DNA from: an uncultured bacterium
GTDB lineage: Bacteria; Edwardsbacteria; AC1; EtOH8
Reading direction: 5' to 3'
Assembly: GCA_937863685.1 (NCBI GenBank)
Contig: CALMGM010000003.1
Location: 1 to 64,000 of the forward strand
DNA length: 64,000 bases
A model generated the notes under the pieces. The model searched no databases and had not been told where the DNA came from. It saw nothing but the letters and a program-made list of their open reading frames with translations. Both the position numbers and the translations under genes were made by a program. Shown in pieces: positions 33,885-43,188 of the stretch (position 1 is its first letter; each line of letters begins with the position of its first letter).

Positions 33885-35035
33885 AGATCGTCTCCGCCGA
33901 CCGGCTGCAAAAACTGCCGCCCTATCTGTTCGCCCAGCTCAACGCCAAGAAGAAGGAACTGAAGGATAAGGGAGCCGACATCATCGATCTGGGGGTGGGC
34001 GATCCCGACCTGCCAACCCCAAAACACATCGTGGATGCCCTGTGCGCTCAGGCCGGAAATATAGAGAACCACTGCTATCCCACCTATGACGGAATGCCTG
34101 CCTTCCGATCAGCAGTGGCTGGCTGGTACCAGAAAAGATTTTCGGTTTCCCTCGATCATAATAATGAAACAGTGGCCTTGATGGGCGCCAAGGATGGCCT
34201 GGCCCACATCTGCTGGGCCCTTTTCGGGCCGGGCGACAGGGTGCTGTGCCCCGATCCGGGCTATCCGGTCTATGCCGCCCAGACCATGTTCGCCGGGGCC
34301 GAGATCGTAAAATACCCGGTCCGGCCGGAGAACAAATACCTGCCGGTCATTTCAGAACTTCCGACCAAGGGGATCAAGGCCATATTCCTGTGCTATCCCA
34401 GCAATCCCACCTCGGCGGTGGCGGACCTGGGTTTTTACCGGGAGCTGGTCGAGTGGGCCATCAAAAACGGGATCATCATCCTCAACGACGGGATCTATTC
34501 CGAGATCGCCTTCGACGGATATAAACCGCCCAGCATCATGCAGGTGGAGGGGGCCAGGGAATGCGCCATCGAGTTCCACTCGCTCTCCAAGACCTACAAC
34601 ATGACCGGCTGGCGGATAGGGATGGCGGTGGGAAATAGCCAGATACTGTCCGCCCTTCTCAAGATCAAGACCAACACCGACTCCGGGGTGTTTCAGGCGG
34701 TGCAGTATGCCGGGATAGCCGCCCTGGAGGGCTCGCAGGAATGCGTCAAGGAGAACTGCCGGATCTACCAGGAGCGCCGGGATATTTTGGCCGCCGGGCT
34801 GAAAAAAATGGGGCTGGAATTCGATCTGCCCCGGGCCACCTTCTACCTGTGGCTGAAGACCTCGGGCAAAACGGGGTCGATAGACTTCGCCGATCTATTG
34901 CTGGAGAAGGCCGGGGTAATGGTGGTTCCCGGTATCGGTTTCGGGGCCAACGGCGAGGGGTATGTCCGGATGGCGCTGACCATACCCAGCCAGCGGATGA
35001 AGGAAGCGGTGGAGAGGATAGGGAAGATACTTTAA
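33881..35035 (+). CDS. dapL: LL-diaminopimelate aminotransferase
   Basis: A 384-residue fold-type I PLP aminotransferase. The N-terminus RLQKLPPYLFAQLNAKKKEL and GVGDPDLPTPKHIVDAL match the LL-DAP aminotransferase family, which makes LL-diaminopimelate directly from tetrahydrodipicolinate without acylated intermediates. The PLP lysine is in HSLSKTYNMTGWRIG (about residue 237). Proximity to dapB supports DapL over a general aspartate aminotransferase. Specificity still rests on family resemblance and context. Confidence 0.85.
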   Translation: MKIVSADRLQKLPPYLFAQLNAKKKELKDKGADIIDLGVGDPDLPTPKHIVDALCAQAGNIENHCYPTYDGMPAFRSAVAGWYQKRFSVSLDHNNETVALMGAKDGLAHICWALFGPGDRVLCPDPGYPVYAAQTMFAGAEIVKYPVRPENKYLPVISELPTKGIKAIFLCYPSNPTSAVADLGFYRELVEWAIKNGIIILNDGIYSEIAFDGYKPPSIMQVEGARECAIEFHSLSKTYNMTGWRIGMAVGNSQILSALLKIKTNTDSGVFQAVQYAGIAALEGSQECVKENCRIYQERRDILAAGLKKMGLEFDLPRATFYLWLKTSGKTGSIDFADLLLEKAGVMVVPGIGFGANGEGYVRMALTIPSQRMKEAVERIGKIL

Positions 35036-35085
35036 AACATTATTTCAAATTGCATATTGTAAAATTTAAAATTGCAAAATGAAAA
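35036..35085. repeat. AT-rich repeat, left flank of the four-helix-bundle gene
   Basis: Made of TTATTTCAAATTGCA and AAAATTGCAAAATG words. It is an imperfect inverted copy of 35446-35492 on the other side of the gene. Similar words occur at 19408, 45926, 50743 (inside asd) and 52374. Confidence 0.6.
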
Positions 35086-35445
35086 ATGAGTCTGCAGAAG
35101 AATGAAATATCGGAACGGTTGCTTTATTTTGCCGCCAATGTCATCAAACTGATGAGCCCTTTGGCAAAAAGTGTTGCAGGATTTCATATTTCGAAACAAT
35201 TGATGCGGTCCGCGACTTCAGCCGGGGCAAATTATGAGGAATGTTGCGGGGCAGAAAGCAAGAATGATTTCATTCATAAAATGCAGATCGTTCTGAAAGA
35301 ATTAAAAGAATCATTGTATTGGCTAAGGCTTATTCGCAAGGCTCAATTAGTACCAGACGTTCAAACAGACGACTTATTCAAAGAAGCAACCGAGTTGGTT
35401 AAAATAATTGCGAAGTCAGTGGTAACTGCCAAGCGGGGCAAATAA
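35086..35445 (+). CDS. Four-helix-bundle protein (23S rRNA intervening-sequence type)
   Basis: A 119-residue protein of the four-helix-bundle family first found in 23S rRNA intervening sequences. Characteristic segments are FHISKQLMRSATSAGANYEECCGAES and FIHKMQIVLKELKESLYWLRL. The function of this family is unknown; such genes occur sporadically and in isolation. Here the gene is bracketed by imperfect inverted AT-rich repeats and splits dapL from the V/A-ATPase operon, which suggests it moves as a small unit. Confidence 0.85.
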   Translation: MSLQKNEISERLLYFAANVIKLMSPLAKSVAGFHISKQLMRSATSAGANYEECCGAESKNDFIHKMQIVLKELKESLYWLRLIRKAQLVPDVQTDDLFKEATELVKIIAKSVVTAKRGK

Positions 35446-35492
35446 TAAATATGAAATTTACAATTTAATATTTGCATTTTGAAATAATAAAT
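35446..35492. repeat. AT-rich repeat, right flank of the four-helix-bundle gene
   Basis: Contains AATATTTGCATTTTGAAATAA, which reverse-complements to TTATTTCAAAATGCAAATATT and matches the left flank (35039 on) with a few changes and small indels. Confidence 0.6.
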
Positions 35493-35527
35493 TGACCAGT
35501 CATGCTTCCAAGAAAAAGGAGATATAA

Positions 35528-36148
35528 ATGACCAGAACCCTGGGCGATATCACCAAGGAGCTCAAGGACGGGATCATCGAACCGGCCAAGGGCCAGGCAG
35601 ACAAGATACTGGCCGATGCCAAGATTAAGGCCGAGGCCATCGAAACCGAGGCCCGCAGGCAGGCCGATGAAATGGTATCCCAAGCCAAAAGCGAGTCCGA
35701 ACGGATCAAGAAACAGATGGAAGCCGACCTGGATACCGCCGCCCGGAATTTCCTGCTCAAAGTTCAGGAGGAGCTGGAGGCCTCGGTGGTCGCTCCGGTG
35801 CTGTCCGAGGAGCTTCGCCAAGCGGTTTCTGCCCCCGGTTTCCTTCCCAAAATGATAGAACAGGTACTGTCGGCCTTTGCCAAGATTGCCGGAGAAGAAG
35901 CCCGGATAGAGCTGCTGTTGCCGGAGAAACAGAAGAAGGAACTGGAAGCCTGGTGCCTCGATAAATGCAGCCGGAAAATGTTGGGCCACGTGGATGTCCA
36001 TTTCACCGACCAGATCAGCTTCGGCTTCAAGCTGGGCCTTCAGGGGAGCGGCAACCAATTCAATTTCAGCGACGGGCTTACTGAAGCATTGGCCGATTTC
36101 TGCTCCCCCCGTTTTCGCAAGCATTTCTTTGCCTCCAAGGAGAAATAG
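35528..36148 (+). CDS. V/A-type ATPase subunit E
   Basis: A 206-residue subunit E. The N-terminal half is a long coiled coil rich in Ala, Lys and Glu (KILADAKIKAEAIETEARRQ, ADEMVSQAKSESERIKKQME). The C-terminal part is globular and binds the A3B3 head. It forms the peripheral stalk. It is the first gene of the operon E-DUF2764-A-B-D-I-K. No separate G subunit gene is seen. AAGGAGATATAA precedes the ATG. Confidence 0.85.
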   Translation: MTRTLGDITKELKDGIIEPAKGQADKILADAKIKAEAIETEARRQADEMVSQAKSESERIKKQMEADLDTAARNFLLKVQEELEASVVAPVLSEELRQAVSAPGFLPKMIEQVLSAFAKIAGEEARIELLLPEKQKKELEAWCLDKCSRKMLGHVDVHFTDQISFGFKLGLQGSGNQFNFSDGLTEALADFCSPRFRKHFFASKEK

Positions 36149-36153
36149 ATCCT

Positions 36154-36882
36154 GTGGGCAATTATTATTATCTGATGTCCCTGCTGCCGCCCCTGCCGGC
36201 GGCCCTGGGCCAGCCATTGGGAGCCGATGTGTCCTGGCTGGCGGCCCAGGCCCGTCAGAATATAGCTCCGGCCGACCGGGAAGCTTTGGAGGCTCATCTG
36301 CTGTACGCCGATGTGGCCAATTTCATCAACCGGGAGTCGGGCCGGGAAAATTTCCTGCCCGGGGGAAGATTGACCCCGGAGGATATAGACACCCAGGAGG
36401 ACCTGCCGGAGCTGATCCGCGATTTCCTGAAAGAGCAGGGCCAGGGAACCAACCGGCCCTATGCCTATGATCGGCTGTGGGAGATGTATCATGCCTTGGT
36501 CCTGCAGACGGCGGAAAGATCAGGTAACAGGTTTTTGAACGGATATCTGCCTTGGGAGATACAGCTGCGTAATGCGTTGACTGCTTGGCGGGCGTCACAG
36601 GCAGGCTTGAACTCGGACGGATATCTGGTGGCCCCGAATAATACTTTTTATAATTTTGATCAGCTTCTGGCCGGTCTCAAGGAATGCGCCGGCCCGCTGG
36701 AGGCTGAGAGATTTTTGGACCGGGAGCGCTTGACGTTCATTTCGGGATGCCTGGATCACGACGGGTTCTCGCTGGACGCCCTGCTGGGATACCTGTCGCA
36801 GGCCTATATATATTCCCGGTGGCAGGATCAGGATAAACCGTTCGACCTGGATAAAATAACATTTGCCGGAGAAGTTAAGTGA
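36154..36882 (+). CDS. DUF2764 family V/A-ATPase-associated subunit
   Basis: A 242-residue protein starting at GTG (MGNYYYLMSLLPPLP). The YYYLMSLLPPL start and the position between E and A are typical of DUF2764, which in Bacteroidetes, Chlamydiae and spirochaetes replaces the usual subunit C gene. It is mostly helical, consistent with a C/d-like socket that links rotor and ring. Its stop overlaps the GTG start of subunit A by four bases (GTGA). Confidence 0.8.
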   Translation: MGNYYYLMSLLPPLPAALGQPLGADVSWLAAQARQNIAPADREALEAHLLYADVANFINRESGRENFLPGGRLTPEDIDTQEDLPELIRDFLKEQGQGTNRPYAYDRLWEMYHALVLQTAERSGNRFLNGYLPWEIQLRNALTAWRASQAGLNSDGYLVAPNNTFYNFDQLLAGLKECAGPLEAERFLDRERLTFISGCLDHDGFSLDALLGYLSQAYIYSRWQDQDKPFDLDKITFAGEVK

Positions 36883-38645
36883 CGGATAAGACCATAGGAA
36901 GAGTGGTATCGGTGAACGGGCCGCTGGTGGTGGCCGAGATCGATCCCGACCGGGAGGTGATGCAGAACGAGGTGGCCTATGTCCACTGCCAGGGACAGGC
37001 CCTTAAATCTGAGGTCATCCGGATCCGGGGCCGTCAGGTGGACATGCAGGTCTTCGAGAGCACCGCAGGATTGCTGATCGGCGATGCGGTTGATTTCTCC
37101 GGGCAGGTGCTGTCGGCGGTGCTGGGGCCGGGCATGCTGGGCAACATTTACGACGGGCTGCAGAATCCGCTGTCCCTGCTGGAGAACAACCAGGGCTTCT
37201 TTTTAAAACGGGGACAGTATCTGGCTCCCCTGGACGAAAAGAAACTTTGGAATTTTACCTCCTCGGCGCAAAAAGGCGGAAAAGTAAAACCGGGCGAGTA
37301 TCTGGGTCATGTGACCGAAGGCTTATTTAAGCATCCCATCATGGTGCCGTTGAAACTTTCAGGCAATTGGGAGATAACGGAGATAGTTTCTTCAGGCAAA
37401 TACAATGTTACCCATACCCTGGCCCGCATCAAGAATCAGGAGGGACACGAAGTCGCCGTTTGCATGAAGCAGGACTGGCCGGTGAAACAGCCGATGCGGG
37501 CCTACCGGGAGCGGCTGCTGCCGGAAAAGCAGCTGTTGACCCAGTGCCGGCTGATAGACATCTTCTTCCCGCTGGCCGAGGGCGGCACAGCCTGCATCCC
37601 CGGGCCGTTCGGGGCCGGCAAGACCGTGCTGCAGCAGATCATCTCCCGCTACGCCGAGGCCGACATCGTCATCATCGTGGCCTGCGGCGAGAGGGCCGGC
37701 GAGGTGGTGGAGACCATCCGGGAATTCCCCCAGCTGGAGGACCCCCAGACCGGGCGGTCTCTGATGGACCGCACCGTCATCATCTGCAACACCTCCTCCA
37801 TGCCGGTGGCGGCCCGGGAGGCCTCCATCTACACCGGGCTGACACTGGGAGAGTACTACCGACAGCTGGGTTTAAAAGTCCTGCTGCTGGCCGACAGCAC
37901 CTCGCGCTGGGCCCAGGCCCTGCGGGAGTCATCGGCCCGTTTGGAGGAGATCCCGGGCGAGGAGGCCTTTCCGGCCTATCTGGAGAGCCGGATCGCCGCG
38001 GTCTACGAACGGGCCGGGGTGGTCAAGCTGCACAACCAAAGCACCGGATCGCTGACCATGATCGGCAGCGTCTCGCCGGCCGGTGGCAACTTCGAGGAGC
38101 CGGTGACCCAGAACACCCTGAAAGTGGTGGGGGCCTTCCACGGGCTGTCGCGCAGCCGCTCCGACCAGCGGAGATATCCGGCCATAGACCCGCTGATCTC
38201 CTGGAGTTTGTACCTTAACCAGATGGATGAATTTCTGAACCGGCGGCATCCGCAATGGACCGAAAAGGTGAAACAAACCCATCGCCTGATGTCCGACGGC
38301 AACGCGGTCCGGCAGATGATGCTGGTGGTGGGCGAGGAGGGCATCTCGCTGGACGACCTGGTCACCTTCCTCAAGTCCGAGATCGTGGACGCCACCTGCC
38401 TGCAGCAGGACTCCTTCGATGCGGTGGACAAGGCCACCCCGCACCAACGGCAGATAGACGATTTCCTGCTGCTGATGGAGATGGTGGATTACAGTTTCGA
38501 ATTTGCCAACAAAGAAGAGGCCAAGGCCGTGATGACCCGCCTGCAGAATTTATTCTTCCAGATGAAGTACAGCCCCTACCAGGGTGAAAAATATACCGAA
38601 TACCGCCGGGAGATAAAAATAATGCTGGGCAGGGAGGCAAGATGA
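36879..38645 (+). CDS. V/A-type ATPase subunit A (catalytic)
   Basis: A 588-residue catalytic subunit with GTG start. The Walker A loop is [11 protein letters not shown] near residues 241-251. Also present are [41 protein letters not shown] and [12 protein letters not shown]. The A-type non-homologous insert is at about residues 110-190. It hydrolyses or makes ATP at the A-B interface. It overlaps subunit B by four bases (ATGA). Confidence 0.95.
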   Translation: MTDKTIGRVVSVNGPLVVAEIDPDREVMQNEVAYVHCQGQALKSEVIRIRGRQVDMQVFESTAGLLIGDAVDFSGQVLSAVLGPGMLGNIYDGLQNPLSLLENNQGFFLKRGQYLAPLDEKKLWNFTSSAQKGGKVKPGEYLGHVTEGLFKHPIMVPLKLSGNWEITEIVSSGKYNVTHTLARIKNQEGHEVAVCMKQDWPVKQPMRAYRERLLPEKQLLTQCRLIDIFFPLAEGGTACIPGPFGAGKTVLQQIISRYAEADIVIIVACGERAGEVVETIREFPQLEDPQTGRSLMDRTVIICNTSSMPVAAREASIYTGLTLGEYYRQLGLKVLLLADSTSRWAQALRESSARLEEIPGEEAFPAYLESRIAAVYERAGVVKLHNQSTGSLTMIGSVSPAGGNFEEPVTQNTLKVVGAFHGLSRSRSDQRRYPAIDPLISWSLYLNQMDEFLNRRHPQWTEKVKQTHRLMSDGNAVRQMMLVVGEEGISLDDLVTFLKSEIVDATCLQQDSFDAVDKATPHQRQIDDFLLLMEMVDYSFEFANKEEAKAVMTRLQNLFFQMKYSPYQGEKYTEYRREIKIMLGREAR

Positions 38646-39946
38646 TACAGGAATACAATCTGATCTCCCGGATCCAGGGGGACATCATCACCGTCCATGC
38701 CGCCGGCATCCGCAACGGCGAACTGGCCACGGTCAAGGGGCAGGGCCGCTCCTCGCTGGCCCAGGTGATCCGGCTGCAGGGCGACCAGGTGTTCCTGCAG
38801 GTGTTCGCCGGGACCCGGGGCATCTCCACCGGCGACCAGGTGCGGTTCCTAAAGCATCCCATGCAGGTGGCCTTCGGCGAGGCCCTGCTGGGCAGGATCT
38901 TCAACGGATCGGGCCAGCCGATAGACGGCGGGCCGGGCCTGACCTCCCTGCCCCGGATCGATATCGCCGGGCCGTCGGTCAATCCCATCAGGCGGATCAT
39001 CCCCCGGGGGTTCATCGAGACCCGGGTGCCGATGGTGGATGTCTTCAATCCCCTGGTGGAAAGCCAGAAGCTGCCCATCTTCGCCGCGGCCGGCGAGCCC
39101 TACAACGAACTGCTGGCCCGGATAGGGATGCGGGCCAACGCCGACGTGGTCATATTGGGCGGCATCGGCCTGAAGTACGACGAATATTTAAAGTTCAAGA
39201 ATTCCTTCGAGCAGGCCGGGGTGCTGTCCCGGACCATCATGTTCATCCACACCGCCTCCGACCCGGTGGTGGAGCGTCTTTTAGTGCCGGATCTGGCCCT
39301 GGCGGCGGCCGAGCAGTTCGGGGTCCAGGGGAAAAGGGTGCTGGTGCTGCTGTCCGACATGACCGCCTTTGCCGACGCCCTCAAGGAGATCGCCATCTCC
39401 ATGGACCAGGTGCCCTCCAACCTGGGCTATCCCGGCTCGCTGTACAGCGACCTGGCGGCCCGCTACGAGAAGGCGGTGGATTTCGAGGGGGCCGGCTCCA
39501 TCACCATCCTGGCGGTGACCACCATGCCGGGCGACGACGTCACCCACCCGGTGCCGGACAACACCGGCTACATCACCGAAGGCCAGTTCTACCTGCGCAA
39601 GGGGGTGGTGGAGCCGTTCGGATCGCTGTCCCGCTTGAAACAGCTGGTGATCGGCAAGGTGACCCGGGAGGACCACGGCCATATCATGAACAGCATGATC
39701 CGGCTCTACGCCAAGAGCCGGGAGGTGGAGCAGAAGCTGGCCATGGGCTTCGATAAGACCCCGGAGGACCAGCGCTACCTGGATTACTCCCAAAAATTCT
39801 ATAAGCGTTTTCTGGACCTGAAGGTGGACATCGGGCTGGAACAGGCCCTGGACCTGGGCTGGCAGACCCTGGCCGAGTGTTTTTCGCCGGACGAGGTGGG
39901 CATCAAGCAGGAGATGATAGATAAATACTGGCCCAAGAAAAATTGA
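38642..39946 (+). CDS. V/A-type ATPase subunit B
   Basis: A 434-residue non-catalytic subunit. It lacks a functional Walker A but has [77 protein letters not shown] and the tail [19 protein letters not shown]. It alternates with A in the head. Confidence 0.95.
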   Translation: MIQEYNLISRIQGDIITVHAAGIRNGELATVKGQGRSSLAQVIRLQGDQVFLQVFAGTRGISTGDQVRFLKHPMQVAFGEALLGRIFNGSGQPIDGGPGLTSLPRIDIAGPSVNPIRRIIPRGFIETRVPMVDVFNPLVESQKLPIFAAAGEPYNELLARIGMRANADVVILGGIGLKYDEYLKFKNSFEQAGVLSRTIMFIHTASDPVVERLLVPDLALAAAEQFGVQGKRVLVLLSDMTAFADALKEIAISMDQVPSNLGYPGSLYSDLAARYEKAVDFEGAGSITILAVTTMPGDDVTHPVPDNTGYITEGQFYLRKGVVEPFGSLSRLKQLVIGKVTREDHGHIMNSMIRLYAKSREVEQKLAMGFDKTPEDQRYLDYSQKFYKRFLDLKVDIGLEQALDLGWQTLAECFSPDEVGIKQEMIDKYWPKKN

Positions 39947-39949
39947 TCT

Positions 39950-40552
39950 ATGCCGGAGAACATCAAATTAAATAAGGTCTCCCTTCGGGAGCAAAAGCAG
40001 AAGCTGGGCATGTACCAACGGTTCCTGCCGGCACTGGAGGCCCGGAAGCAGCTTTTTCTGCTGCAGCAGGCACAGGTCAGAAGGGCCATCCGGGAGAAGT
40101 CGCTTCAGCTGGAGGCTTCGCTGAAAGCGGCCGAAACCTTTTCGCCGCTGTTCCGGGAGATGGAGGGCCTGCTGAAGCCGTTCCTGGTGATCGAGAAAAT
40201 TGTCAGATCCACCAAAAACTTCGCCGGGCTTAAGGTGCCGCAGTTGGATGAAGTGGTATTCCGCCAGCCAGCCTACGGGTTCTTCGATACCCCTTATTCC
40301 TTCGAGACGGTGCGTGACCGCACCCGGGAGATCATCCTGTTAAGGACCGAGCTGGATGTTCTGGAACAGCAGGAGGCCCTGCTGTCCGAGGGACTGCGCA
40401 AGACCAGCCAACGGATCAATCTCTACGAACAGCGGCTGATGCCGGACTGCCGGGAGGCCATCCGGCACATCAACGTCTATCTGCAGGACCAGCGGGCGGT
40501 GGCGGTGGGGGTGGCCAAGGCGGCCAAGCGGCTCAGTGCCGCGGCGTTCTGA
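39950..40552 (+). CDS. V/A-type ATPase subunit D
   Basis: A 200-residue central-stalk subunit. It begins with a helix, MPENIKLNKVSLREQKQKLG, followed by coiled-coil segments (ARKQLFLLQQAQVRRAIREK) and a second long helix ending AVAVGVAKAAKRL. D rotates inside the A3B3 head. No separate F subunit is seen. The start follows B by three bases. Confidence 0.85.
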   Translation: MPENIKLNKVSLREQKQKLGMYQRFLPALEARKQLFLLQQAQVRRAIREKSLQLEASLKAAETFSPLFREMEGLLKPFLVIEKIVRSTKNFAGLKVPQLDEVVFRQPAYGFFDTPYSFETVRDRTREIILLRTELDVLEQQEALLSEGLRKTSQRINLYEQRLMPDCREAIRHINVYLQDQRAVAVGVAKAAKRLSAAAF

Positions 40553-40563
40553 AACATTTTTAT

Positions 40564-40661
40564 TGTCATTCCCGCCTACGCGGGAATGACATATTACGAC
40601 CGCCCCCTTTAACCCCCTCCCGTGAGGAGGGGAAGCAAGCGTCCCTTCCCCTGCGGGGAAG
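40564..40661. repeat. Palindromic repeats splitting the ATPase operon
   Basis: The 238-bp gap between subunits D and I contains a TGTCATTCCCGC / GCGGGAATGACA palindrome (40564-40591), then CCCCTCC/GGAGGGG (40614-40632), then CTTCCCC/GGGGAAG (40645-40661). These are copies of the dispersed repeats and separate the soluble-subunit genes from the membrane-subunit genes. Confidence 0.75.
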
Positions 40662-40790
40662 AGCCTGCACTGAGAAAGGCAAATAATATCGCAAACGAAG
40701 TGGGCAGGGGTTAGGTCGGTGCCCAGCCGTCCGCGGTTTATTTCACAGAGACTTCTACAGATCAAATAAATCCTTTTGGAGCGCCTTAAA

Positions 40791-42590
40791 TTGTCAATCG
40801 CCCCCATGACACGCATCTACCTGGTGGGCCCTTCCCGGGACCGGGAGAGGGCCATGGCCCTGTTGCAAAGCGCCGGGGTGGTGCATATCGACCTGCCCAA
40901 GGAAAAGGTCTCCAGGATCGCCGACCTGCCGGAGCTTAAAAAAATTGATGCGGTCCTGAAAGCGCTGGACAAATATCCCGGCGGTGAAGGTCTCTCCGAG
41001 AGCCGGGTCCCTGACCAAGAATTGATCACCCACATAGAATCCCTGCTGCACCGGCTGGGCGAGACCACGGCCCGGCTGGCCCATCTGGAGGATCTTATAT
41101 CCGACCTGGAGCCGTGGGGCGATTTCGATCCGGCCCATGCCGAAGAACTCCGCAAACACAATCTGTATGTCAACCGCTACCGGGCGGTTCATAAGAACCT
41201 GGAGGCGGTAAAAATTCCCGACCAGGCTTATCTCCAGATAGTTTCGCAGAAAAGATATCCACTGTTCTTTATCATTTCGCACCATCCCGATATGGAAATA
41301 CCCCAGGCCGTCTTGTTAAGCTGGCCGGAGATGGGACTGGAGCAGGCCCGCCGGGAGCATCGAAATTTATTGCAGCAACAGGCCGAGACCGAAAAGGCTT
41401 TGACCGAATTGGCCGGTCGAAGGGAAGCCCTCAAAAAGCAGTACCTCGAGGCGCTCAACCGGGCCACCCTGGAGCACGGGATCGCGGCCCTGCACTCCCA
41501 GGAATATCTGTTCGGGCTGGAGGGCTGGGTGCCGGCTGAAAATGAATCGCTGCTTCGCGAAGCTGTCGGGAATTCCGGCCTCCCATTAAAGATCGAGATG
41601 AGAAAGCCCTCGCCGGACGAACAGCCGCCGCTGCTGTTGAAGAACAACTGGTTCATTAAACGGATCGAGCCCCTGCTCAAACTCTACGGCCTTCCCCAAT
41701 ACCGGGACATAGACCCCTCGTATTTCTTCGCGCCGTTCATGATACTGTTCTTCGGCATCTGTTTAAGTGACGCCGGTTACGGGCTGGTATTCCTGCTGGC
41801 GGCGCATTTGATGGAAAAGAAGCTGGGGCCCAAGAACCCCGCTTTAGTGCTGCCTCTCAAATTGTGCAAGGCCTTCGCCGTTTCCACCATCATAGTGGGG
41901 CTGATCACCGGCTCGGTGTTCGGCTACGAGTTCGCCAGCCGGCAGTGGATACTGCTGGATGTCTCGGTGGGGGTTGGCGACCCCATGCTGTTCTTCTACC
42001 TGGCCCTGGGGATGGGGGTGCTGCATCTTTCCTTCTCGTATCTCTTGGGAATGCTCCAGGCCAACAACTTTCAGGGCGTGCTGCAAAAACTGGCGACCCT
42101 ATTGGTCCTGTGGGGCGGGGTGACATTGGTCAGCCGCAACATCTGGTTCGCCGATGCCTCATACAGCCGGATCATCTACTACGCCGGATCGGGGTTCATC
42201 GTCCTGGGACTGCTGCTGACCCTGCTGTTCTCTTCCGACCACAAGAACTGGCTGGCCCGCATCGGCCTTGGCCTGTGGAGCATCTACGGGCTGACCGGGC
42301 TGATCGGCGATCTGTTGTCCTACGCCCGGCTGTTCGGGCTGGGCATCGCCACCTCGGCCATCGCCTCGGTGATGAACCAGCTGGCCGGGATGGTCTACGG
42401 CTCGGCCGGTCCGGTGCTGGGCATCCCGCTGGCGGTGCTGATACTGATCGCCGGCCATACCTTCAACCTGGCATTGTCCATACTGGGAAGCACGGTCCAT
42501 TCCGCCCGGCTCCATTTTGTGGAGGCTTTTAAGAATTTCTTCCAGGGCGGGGGCATAGAATACAAACCCTTCAAAACCGAAAGAGGATAG
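40791..42590 (+). CDS. V/A-type ATPase subunit I (a-like)
   Basis: A 599-residue membrane stator subunit. I chose the TTG at 40791, giving MSIAPMTRIYLVG, because a GGAG lies 9 bases upstream and the family begins near this motif; an earlier TTG at 40776 and a later ATG at 40806 are possible. The first half is cytoplasmic and coiled (residues 1-310). The second half holds about seven membrane helices with LSYARLFGLGIATSAIASVMNQLA, which carries the Arg that faces the K ring. It forms the ion half-channels. Confidence 0.9.
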   Translation: MSIAPMTRIYLVGPSRDRERAMALLQSAGVVHIDLPKEKVSRIADLPELKKIDAVLKALDKYPGGEGLSESRVPDQELITHIESLLHRLGETTARLAHLEDLISDLEPWGDFDPAHAEELRKHNLYVNRYRAVHKNLEAVKIPDQAYLQIVSQKRYPLFFIISHHPDMEIPQAVLLSWPEMGLEQARREHRNLLQQQAETEKALTELAGRREALKKQYLEALNRATLEHGIAALHSQEYLFGLEGWVPAENESLLREAVGNSGLPLKIEMRKPSPDEQPPLLLKNNWFIKRIEPLLKLYGLPQYRDIDPSYFFAPFMILFFGICLSDAGYGLVFLLAAHLMEKKLGPKNPALVLPLKLCKAFAVSTIIVGLITGSVFGYEFASRQWILLDVSVGVGDPMLFFYLALGMGVLHLSFSYLLGMLQANNFQGVLQKLATLLVLWGGVTLVSRNIWFADASYSRIIYYAGSGFIVLGLLLTLLFSSDHKNWLARIGLGLWSIYGLTGLIGDLLSYARLFGLGIATSAIASVMNQLAGMVYGSAGPVLGIPLAVLILIAGHTFNLALSILGSTVHSARLHFVEAFKNFFQGGGIEYKPFKTERG

Positions 42591-42592
42591 AC

Positions 42593-43096
42593 ATGAAAAA
42601 GAAACTTACGATCCCGGCAATGTTCCTGCTGACGCTGATCGCCGCCGCACCGGCCCTGGCCCAGGAGGCACCGGCCACCTTCAGCTGGGCTCCTTTGCTG
42701 GCCAAGATGGCCATGGGCCTAAGCCTGTCCCTGGCCTTGACCGGCTCGGCCATAGGTCTGGTGATCTCCTTCCAGGCCCTGCTGGCCGGGGGCGAGGAGA
42801 ATTTTTACAAGAACATTGCGGTGGCCCTGATGCCCTCCACCCAGGGGATCTACGGGATGGTGATATTCTTCACCAACCTTAATGGCTTCGCCACCGATCC
42901 CTACACCGTGGCCGGCAAGGCCGCCATCGCCAGCGTGATATTGATGATCAGCGCCTGGTACCAGGGGATAGTCTGCGCCGCGGGGATAAAGAGCATACAG
43001 GAGGGGAAGAATACGCTGGGCAACGCGCTGGTGGCCGGGGCCATGCCGGAGACATATGCGGTGTTCGCTCTGGTGATGACGTTTATTTTGAAGTAA
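42593..43096 (+). CDS. V/A-type ATPase subunit K (proteolipid)
   Basis: A 167-residue ring subunit with an N-terminal signal-like helix (to about ALAQ at 24) and two hairpins. The second hairpin holds the ion-carrying Glu (PETYAV, E153); the first has MPSTQGIYG instead, so there is one carboxylate per subunit. T83, Q84 and Q124 correspond in context to Na+ ligands of Enterococcus hirae NtpK (Thr64, Gln65, Gln110, with Glu139), which suggests a Na+-coupled enzyme. The last gene of the operon. Confidence 0.92.
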   Translation: MKKKLTIPAMFLLTLIAAAPALAQEAPATFSWAPLLAKMAMGLSLSLALTGSAIGLVISFQALLAGGEENFYKNIAVALMPSTQGIYGMVIFFTNLNGFATDPYTVAGKAAIASVILMISAWYQGIVCAAGIKSIQEGKNTLGNALVAGAMPETYAVFALVMTFILK

Positions 43097-43188
43097 ATAA
43101 CTAACGCTTCTGTTTTTTGCTTTACGACTATATGACGCAACGTGAGTAGTTTTGATCAATATTAAGAAATTTATAAGGTATAAATATA

